Below, piece after piece: positions 54,901-63,627 of a stretch of 64,000 nt of DNA (position 1 is its first letter; the number at the start of each line of letters is the position of its first letter). The stretch comes from Chryseobacterium artocarpi (GTDB lineage Bacteria; Bacteroidota; Bacteroidia; Flavobacteriales; Weeksellaceae). The notes beneath the pieces were generated by a model. It did no database searches. It had not been told where the DNA came from and was given only the letters and a program-made list of their open reading frames with translations. The stretch covers positions 310,001 to 374,000 of the forward strand of contig NZ_MAYH01000023.1 in the NCBI RefSeq assembly GCF_001684975.1. Direction: 5' to 3'. Position numbers and translations under genes: made by a program.

Positions 54901-55785
54901 CTAATTCTTTATTCCAATAAGAATCTTCCTGAACTCTTCAAATTCTTTTTCAGTCAGAGGTTTTAAAGGTTTTCTTAAATGTCCGCTTTCCTCTCCTAGA
55001 ATATCCAATCCGGCTTTTACCGCCCTTGGTAATCCTTTCGCTACAATAAATTTTAATAACTCAACTTGTTTATAGAAAACATTCTGAGCTTCAGCAAGCT
55101 GGTTCTTCTCAATGGCTTTATAAAGATCAAGGTTCAATTCCGGGATAAGATTCGGAGCAGCTGTACACCAACCTCTTGCTCCTGCAGCAAATGCCGCAAG
55201 TGCTAATGGATTAGAACCATTATAAAAAGTAACATCTTCGCCCAATTCTTTTCTCAAAAAATGCATTCTCTGTATATCACCAGTACTTTCTTTGATCATC
55301 GTAACATTTGGTATCTCAAGCAGTCTTTTTAATAAAACCGGAGACATATCTACTCCACCTGTTGCCGGATTATTGTATGCCATAATCGGGATTGAAATTT
55401 TCTTTGCCACAGCATCATAATGAGCCACTATTTCATCATCTGTAAGCTTCCAATAGCTCATAGGAATGATCATTACTGCATCTGCACCTGCTTTTTCTGC
55501 AAATTGGGCATGATGAACAGTTCTCTCCGTAGTAAGATTTGAAACTCCTATCAGAGTAGGAATTCTACGATTTACCTGTTGGATTGTGGCTTCTGTAACA
55601 GCTTCTTTTTCATCATCAGACAGATAAGGCATTACTCCGGCACTTCCCAAAGAAGCAATACCATGACTTCCTGTAACCACCAGTTTCTCAACCATATTCC
55701 TGAAAAGAGGAAGATTTATAGTATCATTTTCATCAAAAGGAGTGATTGGATAAGCGATAATCCCTTTAAATGGAACGTTTTTCAT
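54901..55785 (-). CDS. Dihydrodipicolinate synthase/N-acetylneuraminate lyase family aldolase
   Basis: 294 residues, one DapA-type TIM barrel. The Schiff-base lysine is Lys165 (MIKESTGD) and the catalytic Tyr137 is in IMAYNNPATGG. The GTTGE signature of true DapA is replaced by GSAGVMPYLS (47-56), so it is probably a catabolic aldolase or dehydratase acting on another 2-keto acid. A cupin gene lies 127 bases upstream on the same strand and a MocR gene is divergent from that. Confidence 0.9.
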   Translation of the reverse strand: MKNVPFKGIIAYPITPFDENDTINLPLFRNMVEKLVVTGSHGIASLGSAGVMPYLSDDEKEAVTEATIQQVNRRIPTLIGVSNLTTERTVHHAQFAEKAGADAVMIIPMSYWKLTDDEIVAHYDAVAKKISIPIMAYNNPATGGVDMSPVLLKRLLEIPNVTMIKESTGDIQRMHFLRKELGEDVTFYNGSNPLALAAFAAGARGWCTAAPNLIPELNLDLYKAIEKNQLAEAQNVFYKQVELLKFIVAKGLPRAVKAGLDILGEESGHLRKPLKPLTEKEFEEFRKILIGIKN

Positions 55786-55912
55786 ATTCTTATTTATAAA
55801 ATTAAAAGTTATAGTAAAGTGTGTTGAAATGAAAAATTAAGAGGTATCTGGCTGATTTTTATTAATATGAATGAACTAAGTAGTTTTTTTAAGCCTTAAT
55901 ACCTCTTAATAA

Positions 55913-56368
55913 TTAAAGATCCCTTCCTTCTTCCTCTCTTAATGCAACTCCAAGATTCTGTAACTGAGGTGCATTTTCACAGGCAATATATTTGGCAGGC
56001 TCCGTATCGCTTAAATTCTGATGCTTATGCCAAGCCCATGAAGGAATATATACCGCATCTCCCGCTTCCCAATGAACGCGCTCATCTTCTACCTCTGTCC
56101 AGCCTTTTCCTTCAATTACAAATAATACGGTTTCGTAGGTATGGCGGTGTCTGTTGGTCTGTTGCCCCGGCAACAAGCCTCCGATAGTCATACTTACATT
56201 TTTGCTGGGAAGATCGACAAAGAATACAGGATGCTTTCTTTCCGTTGAAAATTGATTGTGCTCCCCTGCATTTTCTACATTCTTATGAATTAAATGACTT
56301 GGCTTTACATACTTTGGTCTTGCAAACGTTTCGTGAAAGTCTTTTGAACTGAACTCTTTTTTGTTCAT
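55913..56368 (-). CDS. Cupin domain protein
   Basis: 151 residues, single cupin barrel. Motif 1 reads GLLPGQQTNRHRHTYETVLFVIEGKG (His, His, Glu metal ligands) and motif 2 GDAVYIPSWAWHKHQNLS. No signal peptide. Cupins of this form bind metal and act as dioxygenases, isomerases or sensors. It is divergent from the MocR regulator at 56469 (100-base gap). Confidence 0.88.
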   Translation of the reverse strand: MNKKEFSSKDFHETFARPKYVKPSHLIHKNVENAGEHNQFSTERKHPVFFVDLPSKNVSMTIGGLLPGQQTNRHRHTYETVLFVIEGKGWTEVEDERVHWEAGDAVYIPSWAWHKHQNLSDTEPAKYIACENAPQLQNLGVALREEEGRDL

Positions 56369-56417
56369 GATTTTAAAATTTAAAAATTCTGTGCTTTATT
56401 GCATGACAAAATTATTT

Positions 56418-56467
56418 TATATTTGGACTGTTTAAATAACTCAGTTTTTACATAAATAAGTAGTCCA
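56418..56467 (+). promoter_or_regulatory. Promoter and possible operator of the MocR gene
   Basis: TATATTTG (56418-56425) fits the -7 consensus, with ATTG 16 bases upstream. TGGACT (56424-56429) and AGTCCA (56462-56467) are inverted around the start region and may bind the regulator. Confidence 0.4.
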
Positions 56468-56468
56468 G

Positions 56469-57905
56469 ATGCTTCGACCTTGGAAATTAGAATTTGAAAT
56501 TGATAAAAAGCTAGATAAAGCAGTCTATTTACAGATTGCAGATACAATAATTACCGACATCCGTTCAGGAAGACTGAAAGCAGGTGATGCTCTTCCCGGA
56601 AGCCGAAATATGGCAACAATGCTTAAAATCAATAGAAATACTGTTGTAGAAGCTTATCAGGTATTGATTAACGAAGAATGGGTCATTTCCAAAGAAAGAC
56701 GGGGAATCTTTGTCTCCGATAATATTCCCGTTATGCATTCAAAAAGAATGAACAGTATTTCAGAGGTTCAAAATATCCAGGTAACAACTGATAAAATGAT
56801 GATTAACTTTGATGATGGGCATCCGGATAGTAAAATTGCACCGGTTACAGAACTAGCAAGAGCTTATCGTCAGATATTTGGTATAAAAGCTAAATGGCAG
56901 ATGATGGGTTATGGCAATGAACACGGAGATATTGAGTTCCGGAAAACAATTTCCAAAATGCTGAACCACCAGCGTGGTATGCAGATCAATGAAAACGAAA
57001 TATCCATTACCAGAGGCAGCCAGATGGGGATGTTTCTGGTAGCACAAACTCTTTTGACTTCAGGAGATTGCGTTATTGTAGAAGATCCGGGATATCAACC
57101 GGCATGGCAGGCTTTTGAATACACAGGAGCAACATTATTACCTGTATCTGTAGATGAAGAAGGCATTGATGTTCAATCTGTAGAAAATCTGTTGATTCAT
57201 CACAAAAATATAAAAGCAATATACATCACTCCTCATCGTCAATATCCTACAACGGTTACATTAAGTTTGTCAAGACGTTTAAAACTGATTGAATTATCCA
57301 ATCAATATAATATTACCATTATTGAAGACGATTATGACAATGAATTTCACTTCGGATACCGTCCTATTCTTCCATTATCAAGCTTTCCTGAGCTCAATAA
57401 TTATGTTTATATTGGAACATTAAGTAAAGTAGTTGCTCCCGCTTTGAGAATAGGTTATCTGGCTACTAAAAACGAAAATCTCTTGAAGAAAATCGGGGAT
57501 TTAAGGAAAATCATTGATGTGCACGGAGACGTTATTATGGAACAGGCAGTTCTCCAACTGATCAGAGAGGGAGCGGTAAAAAAGCATATCAAAAAAGCCA
57601 CTGTTCATTACAAAAATAAGAGAGATTTTGTATACAACCTTTTGACTAAACACCTGAAAAATGTTGCGGATTTTACTTTACCGGAAGGAGGATTAGCATT
57701 TTGGATCGTCCCTAAAGTCGTATTGGATTGGGATGTAGTAACAACGCTTTTATCAGACAAAAATATCAGGATCATTCATCCGAAACAATACAGCAGAAGT
57801 TCTGTTAATGGCTTTAGATTAAGCTATGGTTCCCTAGGAGAAGAGCAATTGGAGCAAAGTATAGAAGTTATTTCCGAAATATTGATAAAGCTTTCTAAAA
57901 AATGA
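56469..57905 (+). CDS. MocR-type GntR regulator with aminotransferase domain
   Basis: 478 residues. N-terminal winged helix (about 14-80; AVYLQIADTIITDIRSGRLK) and aminotransferase-like domain (about 110-475) with IIEDDYDNEFHFGYRPILP and PLP-binding Lys320 in GTLSKVVAPALR. It is divergent from the cupin and DapA-like genes, which are its probable targets. It shares the whole architecture with the regulators at 17589 and 61168. Confidence 0.92.
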   Translation: MLRPWKLEFEIDKKLDKAVYLQIADTIITDIRSGRLKAGDALPGSRNMATMLKINRNTVVEAYQVLINEEWVISKERRGIFVSDNIPVMHSKRMNSISEVQNIQVTTDKMMINFDDGHPDSKIAPVTELARAYRQIFGIKAKWQMMGYGNEHGDIEFRKTISKMLNHQRGMQINENEISITRGSQMGMFLVAQTLLTSGDCVIVEDPGYQPAWQAFEYTGATLLPVSVDEEGIDVQSVENLLIHHKNIKAIYITPHRQYPTTVTLSLSRRLKLIELSNQYNITIIEDDYDNEFHFGYRPILPLSSFPELNNYVYIGTLSKVVAPALRIGYLATKNENLLKKIGDLRKIIDVHGDVIMEQAVLQLIREGAVKKHIKKATVHYKNKRDFVYNLLTKHLKNVADFTLPEGGLAFWIVPKVVLDWDVVTTLLSDKNIRIIHPKQYSRSSVNGFRLSYGSLGEEQLEQSIEVISEILIKLSKK

Positions 57906-57939
57906 TCAAAACGACTTTAAACAAAGATGCTAATAAGAA

Positions 57940-57983
57940 ATTCGTGCATTCGTGGCGAAGAAATATACCACGAGTACACGAAT
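57940..57983. repeat. Head-to-head ends of the CCACGAATGCACGAAT family
   Basis: ATTCGTGCATTCGTGG (57940-57955) and CCACGAGTACACGAAT (57968-57983) form a hairpin with the end sequences in the opposite order from other copies, as if two elements were joined or the interior lost. It lies between convergent MocR and flavodoxin-RidA genes. Confidence 0.65.
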
Positions 57984-58049
57984 AAAGTTTATATTATTAC
58001 AGATTACTTTAAACATAATAATCTATAAAATCTGCGAGAGTAATAAATA

Positions 58050-59186
58050 CTATTCCACTTCAAAAACAGCCTGAATTTCAACAGAAGAATTTACAGGGAT
58101 AGATGATGCTCCAAAAGTAGCTCTGGCATGCTTTCCTTTTTCTCCAAAAACTTCTACCGTCAAATCAGATGCAATATTCATTAAATCAGCATGTTTTGTA
58201 TAATCATCCTTTGTATTAAAAATACCTGTAAGCTGTACACATTGTTTTACTCTGCTTAAATCTCCGCCTACTGCTTCATTTAATACAGAAATAACATTTA
58301 GCATCGTAACTTTTGTAGCATCTTTTACCTGCTGATCCGTAACATCTACCCCTAATTTTCCGGCATTGAAAATCTTACCATCTTTTAAAGCAACCTGATT
58401 GATGAATATAAGATTCCCTGAACGTACAAACGGCTGATAATTTCCAGCTGGTTTAGGAACTTGAGGAAGTATAATATTCTTTTGTTTTAAGATTTCACTG
58501 AAATTTTGGTGGTTTTCAACGATTGGACTATTTTTTTTAGGACGGGTATCCTTTAAAGCTAAAGCAATCTTTGCAAAATTTTTCCCTTGAAGTTCCGCCA
58601 AATGTCTTTCTCCTTTTGTGGGTCTATCAACATCTTTTAAAGAAGCCATACTCGTGATTCCCAACACTGTATTTCCCTGTGGTATAGCTTTATTCAACTC
58701 TTCAGTTCCACGGATTCCATTGGAAACTAGTACCATTCCATGTACGGCAAGACTATTCCAGAATGCCTGTAGAGCAAGTTCTTTTCCTGCTCCACTTCCT
58801 GCAGACATAAAAACTGTTGCCGGAACGCCTTCCAGAGCATGATTGGTCCAAAGCTGAACCGTTTTAGACAAAAATTCACTCATCCCTGTACTTATATTTC
58901 CGAAATAAACAGGTGATCCAAAAGCAATTCCGTCATAATTTGTCAGCTCTTCCACGGTAGCTACGGGAAGTTTTTTTAAATTTGGATTTTGTGATGCTTT
59001 AACCAATTTAATGGAAGAAACAGCATTATTTTCACTTTCAATTCCTTTGGCAATTTCTTTGGCAAGTTCGTAAGTTCCTCCATTATCCGAATGGATGAGA
59101 ACTAATATTTTAGCTTTATTTTGTGCCGTGATGTTGCAGGTGCTAAATAATAAAATTAAGATAAAAAAAAGACATAATTTTTTCAT
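58050..59186 (-). CDS. Secreted flavodoxin (WrbA-like)-RidA fusion protein
   Basis: 378 residues with a signal peptide (MKKLCLFFILILLFSTCNITA). Residues about 25-205 are a flavodoxin-fold domain of the WrbA/NAD(P)H-quinone-oxidoreductase type: VLIHSDNGGTYELAKEIAKG is the FMN phosphate loop, and GSPVYFGNISTGMSEFL and MSAGSGAGKE are further flavin loops. Residues about 255-378 are a RidA/YjgF domain (FVRSGNLIFINQVALKDGK, GKHARATFGASSIPVNSSVEIQAVFEV), keeping the Arg of the ARATF motif that binds the substrate carboxylate. The linker is Pro/Lys-rich. Combining an imine deaminase-like domain with a flavodoxin and exporting both is unusual. Divergent from the AraC gene at 59333. Confidence 0.85.
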   Translation of the reverse strand: MKKLCLFFILILLFSTCNITAQNKAKILVLIHSDNGGTYELAKEIAKGIESENNAVSSIKLVKASQNPNLKKLPVATVEELTNYDGIAFGSPVYFGNISTGMSEFLSKTVQLWTNHALEGVPATVFMSAGSGAGKELALQAFWNSLAVHGMVLVSNGIRGTEELNKAIPQGNTVLGITSMASLKDVDRPTKGERHLAELQGKNFAKIALALKDTRPKKNSPIVENHQNFSEILKQKNIILPQVPKPAGNYQPFVRSGNLIFINQVALKDGKIFNAGKLGVDVTDQQVKDATKVTMLNVISVLNEAVGGDLSRVKQCVQLTGIFNTKDDYTKHADLMNIASDLTVEVFGEKGKHARATFGASSIPVNSSVEIQAVFEVE

Positions 59187-59332
59187 TCTGAATAAAATAT
59201 AGTTTTAATATTATTGTTCGTTTTTCATATGAATTCCACTTTTAAAAACTTCAGGCGAACTCACATGAAATAACATTTTTTTGATATTACAAAATTAATA
59301 TTGGCGTTTTTATTAAATTTGCCAAAAAACAC

Positions 59333-60136
59333 ATGCAGAACGACACTTTAAAATGTGGCTTATTAGAAAAAACTGAAAGTCAATTTATAGATACCACAGA
59401 AAAGGAAGCTTATGTATGGTGTGAAAAAGACTGGAAACATGATACATATGAGCACGTTCACGACCGGGCTCAGCTTACTTTTGTAGAGGAAGGTTATCAA
59501 TACTTTCATATTGACCAGAAGATTTATCTTGTTCCCCAACATCATGTGATATGGATTCCTTCAAAAAAAGCTCATAAAACCACTTCAGAAGCCAAAACAG
59601 TAAATCTGATGGTATTCTTATTTAAATCTGTTTTTGATGATGATTTTTATCAAAATGTTCAGGTTTTTGCAGCACCTCCTGTTCTTAAGGAAATGCTTTT
59701 TTATACCTCAAAATGGAATCAGTCATTGGAAGAAAATGAAGAGCAGGATATATTTTTCAAAGCAATTTTAAAAAGCTTACCCAACTTTTATAAGGAAAGT
59801 AGCGGATTAGAAATTCCGGTTCCTATGGATGTAAGACTCATCCCTGTCTGTAAAGATATTAATGTAAATTTTAAGTACAATCTGGATATTGATACACTCG
59901 CAGAGAAAGCAACAATGTCTGTAAGAAGTCTTCAAAGAATTTTTAAAAAGGAAACAGGAATTACTTTACAAAAGTATCTTCAACTGACCAGAATTTTAAA
60001 AAGTATAGAACTTATAGATACTCAGCAGTATACATTGAGTGAGATAGCTTATAAGGTAGGCTATCAAAGTCTTTCTGCATTTACAACTGCCTATTTTGCT
60101 GTGATGCAGTCTAAACCTAAAGTTCATAAAGATTAA
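59333..60136 (+). CDS. AraC family transcriptional regulator with cupin sensor
   Basis: 267 residues, paralogous to the regulator at 10265: cupin HDTYEHVHDRAQLTFVEEGYQYFHIDQKIYLVPQHHVIWIPS near 45-85 and C-terminal AraC domain with LAEKATMSVRSLQRIFKKETG and LSEIAYKVGYQSLSAFTTAY. A -7-like TAAATTTG lies just upstream of the start. It is divergent from the flavodoxin-RidA gene (146-base gap), a probable target. Its last codons form one arm of a long terminator hairpin. Confidence 0.9.
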   Translation: MQNDTLKCGLLEKTESQFIDTTEKEAYVWCEKDWKHDTYEHVHDRAQLTFVEEGYQYFHIDQKIYLVPQHHVIWIPSKKAHKTTSEAKTVNLMVFLFKSVFDDDFYQNVQVFAAPPVLKEMLFYTSKWNQSLEENEEQDIFFKAILKSLPNFYKESSGLEIPVPMDVRLIPVCKDINVNFKYNLDIDTLAEKATMSVRSLQRIFKKETGITLQKYLQLTRILKSIELIDTQQYTLSEIAYKVGYQSLSAFTTAYFAVMQSKPKVHKD

Positions 60137-60173
60137 AAAGTACTTTATAATATCACTTTTTAATCTTTATGAA
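60123..60173. terminator. 19-pair hairpin spanning the AraC stop codon
   Basis: TTCATAAAGATTAAAAAGT (60123-60141) and ACTTTTTAATCTTTATGAA (60155-60173) are perfectly complementary with a 13-base loop. The left arm includes the final codons and the stop of the AraC gene. It sits between convergent genes and can act both ways. Confidence 0.75.
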
Positions 60174-60186
60174 TTAAATTTTCTAT

Positions 60187-61071
60187 TTATTTCGCAAACT
60201 TCTTAGTTCCGGCAACACATAAAATAACACCAACAGTTACTCCTAGCATTCCAATACTTACCTGCTCATGAAGAAGATAAGCCGCCAGAGCAAGCCCGAA
60301 AAACGGCTGTAATAGCTGAAGTTGTCCTACCGTAGTAATTCCACCTTGTGCCAAACCTTTATACCAAAAAATAAATCCGATAAACATACTGAACAGAGAG
60401 ATATACCCTAAACCAAACCATCCTTTGAAACTTATAGCTTCTATATTTTGAGGAAAATAAACAAAAAACAATGGAAGCATTATTGGTAAAGATAAAACAA
60501 GCGCCCATGAAATCACTTGCCACCCGCCAAGAGTTTTAGACAGCTTAGCACCTTCAGCATATCCTAATCCACACAAAATAATGGCTAACAACATCAGAAT
60601 ATCTCCTATCGGCGAAGCTGAGATGCCTTGAGAGAATGCATATCCTACCACTAAAAGGCTTCCAATCACAGAAAACAGCCAAAATATAGGATGAGGCTTT
60701 TCTCCACCACGAAAAACACCAAAAATAGCTGTAGTAAGAGGAAGCAACCCAAGAAATACAATAGAATGCGCAGAAGTAAGATACTGTAATGCTAATGAAG
60801 AAAGCAACGGAAATCCAATGACACAGCCGATAGAAACCAAAGCTAATGAAAATATCTGATTCTTTGCAGGACGTCTTTCTTTATATAATAATAAGACCGA
60901 AAGTGCCAAAACCCCAGCGATTACCGCACGAGCTATTGTTGCAAATATAGGGCTCATTTCCATCACAGCAAGTTTGGTAGCAGGCATTGAACCACTGAAA
61001 AGCAATACACCTATGAACCCATTGATCCAACCACTTACAACCTGATCTTTTGAAATTGTATCTGTCATCAT
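60187..61071 (-). CDS. DMT superfamily transporter (EamA domains)
   Basis: 294 residues with ten membrane segments in two EamA repeats; MPATKLAVMEMSPIFATIARAVIAG opens the first and GEPHPIFWLF-like loops separate the halves. It exports or imports small metabolites across the inner membrane. It is divergent from the MocR gene at 61168 with about 96 bases between, an arrangement often seen for MocR-controlled transporters. Confidence 0.88.
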   Translation of the reverse strand: MMTDTISKDQVVSGWINGFIGVLLFSGSMPATKLAVMEMSPIFATIARAVIAGVLALSVLLLYKERRPAKNQIFSLALVSIGCVIGFPLLSSLALQYLTSAHSIVFLGLLPLTTAIFGVFRGGEKPHPIFWLFSVIGSLLVVGYAFSQGISASPIGDILMLLAIILCGLGYAEGAKLSKTLGGWQVISWALVLSLPIMLPLFFVYFPQNIEAISFKGWFGLGYISLFSMFIGFIFWYKGLAQGGITTVGQLQLLQPFFGLALAAYLLHEQVSIGMLGVTVGVILCVAGTKKFAK

Positions 61072-61167
61072 TTTTTTACAAGTTTTAATTAATGGTTCAA
61101 AATTATAAAGGAAAATTAAATAAGCACAGTATCAGTTTTGTATATTTGCATGAACACAGTTAAGAAA

Positions 61168-62589
61168 ATGAGTAAAGAATTTTTATATACAGAGATTGCA
61201 GATGGTATTGCTGCCCAAATTAAAAGTGGAGTCTTAAAGGCTGGTGATAAACTTCCTTCCGTAAGAATGCTTTGCGCTGAACATCAGGTAAGTATGAATA
61301 CTGCAAAACGTGTTTTTCTTGAGCTAGAATCATTGTCCTTGGTAGAATCAAAGCCACAATCAGGTTATTTTGTGAGCCAGTTATTATCCGTAAAGCTGCC
61401 GTTGCCTGCCGTAAGCCGCCCTTCTTTAATTGCAAACAATGATGAACCTGATGAACTGATCAGTAAAGTATACGAAAATATGGGACTAAAGGATATTACC
61501 TTTTTTTCCATTGGAATTCCATCTGGAGACCTTTTACCTCAGGCTAAGCTTAAAAAGGAGATCGTACATGCCATACGTGAACTAAAAGAAGGCGGTACTG
61601 AATATGAAGAACTTCAGGGCAATCTTAAACTACGGAGAATGATCGCCATACGCTCATTACAATGGGGAGGAAATCTCAATGAAAGTGATTTAATCACAAC
61701 CAATGGTGGAATGAATGCGCTATCCTTCTGTCTTATGGCTTTGGGAAAACCTGGTGATACTATTGCCATCGAAAGTCCTTGTTATCCTGGAATTTTACAA
61801 CTTGCCAACGGATTAGGGTTAAAAGTACTGGAACTTCCCACTCATCCCACTACAGGAATAGAAATTGAAGCTTTAAAAAAATTAATTCCACAAATTGATC
61901 TGTGTCTGTTAATTCCAAATTTCAATTCACCTCTGGGAAGCTGTATGCCTGACGAAAATAAAAAAGAAGTTGTAAAAATTCTTTCTGAGAATAATATACC
62001 ATTGATCGAAGATGATGTATACGGAGATCTCTATTTTGGTACCAGCAGACCCAGGTGTTGTAAATCTTTTGATAAAGACGGAAGCGTTCTGTATTGCAGT
62101 TCTATCTCAAAAACATTAGCTCCTGGATATCGTGTAGGCTGGATTGCTCCAGGAAAGTATAAAGATAAAATATTAAAACTTAAATTATTACATTCCACTT
62201 CATCAATTTCCATTGTTAATGAAGCCGTTGCTAATTTTCTAAAATCTGGAAAATATGAAAAGCATCTTCAGCAATTGAGAAAAACACTACAGAATAATTA
62301 TCAGAACTACGTTCAGACCATTGCAGAATACTTCCCGGAAGGAACAAAAACCAGTCGCCCACAAGGAGGCTTGTCTCTTTGGGTAGAATTTGATAAAAAA
62401 ATACGTACTAAGGAACTTTATGATCTAGCGATTAAACAGAACATAAGTATTGCCCCCGGCAGAATGTTTACTTTTCAGGAACAGTTTGAAAACTGTATGA
62501 GACTTTGCATCGGTCTTCCCTGGTCAGAAGAAACACAGACAAAACTAAAACAGGTTGGGCAGCTTGCCAAAAAGATCTATTTAAAGTAA
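61168..62589 (+). CDS. MocR-type GntR regulator with aminotransferase domain
   Basis: 473 residues from the ATG at 61168 (MSKEFLYTEIADGIAAQIKS). The TTG at 61138 and ATG at 61150 are in frame too, but a -7 element TATATTTG at 61141-61148 makes them doubtful. Winged helix about 5-75, aminotransferase domain about 95-470 with IEDDVYGDLYFG and PLP Lys315 in SSISKTLAPGYRVGW. A CACAGT direct repeat upstream (61125, 61155) may be part of the operator. The divergent DMT transporter is the likely target. Confidence 0.9.
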   Translation: MSKEFLYTEIADGIAAQIKSGVLKAGDKLPSVRMLCAEHQVSMNTAKRVFLELESLSLVESKPQSGYFVSQLLSVKLPLPAVSRPSLIANNDEPDELISKVYENMGLKDITFFSIGIPSGDLLPQAKLKKEIVHAIRELKEGGTEYEELQGNLKLRRMIAIRSLQWGGNLNESDLITTNGGMNALSFCLMALGKPGDTIAIESPCYPGILQLANGLGLKVLELPTHPTTGIEIEALKKLIPQIDLCLLIPNFNSPLGSCMPDENKKEVVKILSENNIPLIEDDVYGDLYFGTSRPRCCKSFDKDGSVLYCSSISKTLAPGYRVGWIAPGKYKDKILKLKLLHSTSSISIVNEAVANFLKSGKYEKHLQQLRKTLQNNYQNYVQTIAEYFPEGTKTSRPQGGLSLWVEFDKKIRTKELYDLAIKQNISIAPGRMFTFQEQFENCMRLCIGLPWSEETQTKLKQVGQLAKKIYLK

Positions 62590-62597
62590 GGAAAATA

Positions 62598-62651
62598 GAG
62601 GCTGGAAGAAAGAAATAGTTATAAAGCTAGCTTCTTTCTTCCAGCTCTTTT
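62598..62651 (+). terminator. Terminator between convergent MocR and Crp genes
   Basis: CTGGAAGAAAGAA (62602-62614) and TTCTTTCTTCCAG (62632-62644) pair exactly, flanked by GAGG and CTC, followed by TTTTT. Confidence 0.8.
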
Positions 62652-63247
62652 TATTTGTTATCCGGGATGAAATTTTTCCTTGCCAGTTCTTTTCTGACAC
62701 GGCTCAAGCTCTCAGGGGTTATCCCAAGATAAGAAGCAATCATCCATTGAGGAACTCTCAGCAACAAATCCGGATACATTTTAATAAATTTCATATATCT
62801 TTCTTCCGCAGTTTCTCCCAATAAAGAATTGATTCTGTTTTGAAGACTTCTGATATGCTTTTGAAGCAAAAAATCACTTCTTTCAATACTGTTTGGAAAT
62901 TGCTCTACCAGCTTATTAAAAAAGTCCGGATGCAGAAACAATACTTCCGAATCTTCTACCGCTTCAATATAATAATTGGATTTTTCATTGAAATAAAGAC
63001 TGCTTCGGTCAGAGATCAACCAACTTTCAGGAGCAAATTGTATAATATGTTCCTTTCCGTTTTTATCAATGGAATACATTTTCAACAGCCCTCTTTCTAC
63101 AAAGAATATATGTCTGCATATTTCTCCGTATTGAAGCAGAAACTGGTTCTTAGGGATTTTCTTTACTTCATAATGCAGACTGCACGCATTCACACTTTGA
63201 ATCGGAACATTCAGAACCTTAGCTAAATAATCATTAATATTCTTCAT
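62651..63247 (-). CDS. Crp/Fnr family transcriptional regulator
   Basis: 198 residues: sensor domain (about 25-120; GEICRHIFFVERGLLKMYSIDKNGKEHIIQF) and C-terminal helix-turn-helix SYLGITPESLSRVRKELARK. It starts within the stop codon of ytxJ (one-base overlap), so it is the last gene of the DUF1569-ytxJ-Crp unit. Confidence 0.87.
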   Translation of the reverse strand: MKNINDYLAKVLNVPIQSVNACSLHYEVKKIPKNQFLLQYGEICRHIFFVERGLLKMYSIDKNGKEHIIQFAPESWLISDRSSLYFNEKSNYYIEAVEDSEVLFLHPDFFNKLVEQFPNSIERSDFLLQKHIRSLQNRINSLLGETAEERYMKFIKMYPDLLLRVPQWMIASYLGITPESLSRVRKELARKNFIPDNK

Positions 63248-63627
63248 TATACAATCTGGCTTAAAGAAATGTCCTGGTGCGAAGCGCTGTTAACGGGTTT
63301 TCCATTTTCTATAACAATCAGCTGTGGACTTTCATGTCTTATTCCAAAGTCCTCAGCAATTTTATTGGAAATAGGTCTGTAGGCTAATAAATCCAAAAAG
63401 TAAAGTTCCGGCTTCTCCTCAGAACCATCCACTTCTTTTTCAAAGTTTTTCAGTACAGTTCTGCTGATGAAACAACTTGTCGAATGTTTAAAAATAGCTA
63501 TTTTATGTTGGTAAGAAAGTTCAATTGCTTTTGCCAGATCCTCTTCTTTCTCAATATTTTTCCAGAAAGATTTTTGATCAGGGGTTTCATTATTACTTCC
63601 ACCGAATATTTTATCAAAAAAACTCAT
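63247..63627 (-). CDS. ytxJ: Bacillithiol system redox-active protein YtxJ
   Basis: 126 residues, thioredoxin-like fold with a single reactive Cys in the motif KHSTSCFISRTVL (about 47-59) and the strand RHESPQLIVIENGKPV near the C-terminus. YtxJ proteins act as monothiol bacilliredoxin-like partners in bacillithiol-using bacteria. It overlaps the upstream DUF1569 gene by four bases and the downstream Crp gene by one. Confidence 0.9.
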   Translation of the reverse strand: MSFFDKIFGGSNNETPDQKSFWKNIEKEEDLAKAIELSYQHKIAIFKHSTSCFISRTVLKNFEKEVDGSEEKPELYFLDLLAYRPISNKIAEDFGIRHESPQLIVIENGKPVNSASHQDISLSQIV

